Source: Oerskovia turbata (GTDB lineage: Bacteria > Actinomycetota > Actinomycetes > Actinomycetales > Cellulomonadaceae). From it: DNA of 64,000 nucleotides. Every line of letters starts with the position of its first letter. The first letter of the stretch is position 1. Positions 63,895-64,000 of the stretch are shown one piece after another. The notes under the pieces are model-generated. The model did no database searches, was not told the origin of the DNA, and was given only the letters and a program-made list of their open reading frames with translations. A program made the position numbers and the translations under genes. The stretch is from contig NZ_JOFV01000012.1 of NCBI RefSeq assembly GCF_000718325.1, positions 62,001 through 126,000 of the forward strand, written 5' to 3'.

Positions 63895-64000
63895 ATGCCC
63901 GCCCCCGCACCGACCGTCCTGTGGTTCCGCCGCGACCTGCGCCTGTCCGACAACCCTGCTCTCGGCGAGGCCGTGGGCGAGGCGCGCACGGCGGGGAGCG
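63895..64000 (+). CDS. Deoxyribodipyrimidine photolyase, 3' end cut by window
   Basis: Only the first 35 residues are present: MPAPAPTVLWFRRDLRLSDNPAL is the photolyase/cryptochrome start. TAGCGT 6 nt upstream of the ATG indicates a leaderless message. It diverges from the peptide transporter. Confidence 0.88.
   Translation, partial: MPAPAPTVLWFRRDLRLSDNPALGEAVGEARTAGS

Overview
The window is very GC-rich, has short intergenic gaps, many 4-nt ATGA/GTGA gene overlaps, several GTG or apparently leaderless starts, and sugar ABC transporters without their own ATPase. Together with the DUF6318-type lipoprotein, this points to a high-GC actinobacterium, most likely order Micrococcales (Cellulomonas/Cellulosimicrobium/Isoptericola-like). 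The genus is inference. About 48 protein genes are supported; I see no rRNA, tRNA, insertion sequence or CRISPR array.

Left end (1-1810): an ArsR/SufR-like regulator with three conserved cysteines (cut by the window edge), divergent from a hemerythrin-DUF2249 protein, which looks like an NO/oxygen/iron-sulfur stress pair. Then a defence island on the minus strand (1814-15538): an HTH/degenerate-methylase/specificity fusion, hsdM and hsdS in one overlapping operon; a DUF6011 membrane protein, a lipoprotein and a membrane-anchored protein; an AbiE-like type IV toxin-antitoxin pair with a clear operator; then hsdR and a PLD/zinc-ribbon protein. Small accessory genes (two DUF3892 paralogues, lipoproteins, a secreted protein) follow to 18915.

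Central part (18996-35714): two alpha/beta hydrolases, yccF and yggS, then a complete peptidoglycan-amino-sugar salvage module. On the minus strand a solute-binding protein, two permeases, nagZ, anmK and murQ form one operon. On the plus strand a MurK/NagK-type kinase, a murR-like regulator and a FAD/Fe-S D-lactate dehydrogenase form another. MurQ releases D-lactate, so the dehydrogenase plausibly closes the pathway. A lipoate-ligase-like gene sits between the two arms.

Right part (35731-64000): branched-chain amino acid genes cimA, ilvE, leuB, ilvC, ilvN, ilvB and two different ilvD genes. cimA and ilvBN are each preceded by a leader peptide rich in Leu/Val/Ile codons and a Rho-independent terminator with a U-run, so both are predicted to be attenuated. 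Between ilvB and the first ilvD lies an oleA-GT2-P450-oleC-oleD operon with a divergent second P450 and no oleB. This is a candidate beta-lactone (or modified long-chain olefin/ketone) pathway and the best candidate here for an undescribed system. The window ends with DoxX, a POT peptide transporter and the start of a photolyase.

Non-coding features stand out. Long, often perfect hairpins without U-runs sit at most gene ends; one family recurs three times, once inside oleC in frame. Two loci carry arrays of a related 22-bp tandem repeat, one of them as two oppositely oriented halves.
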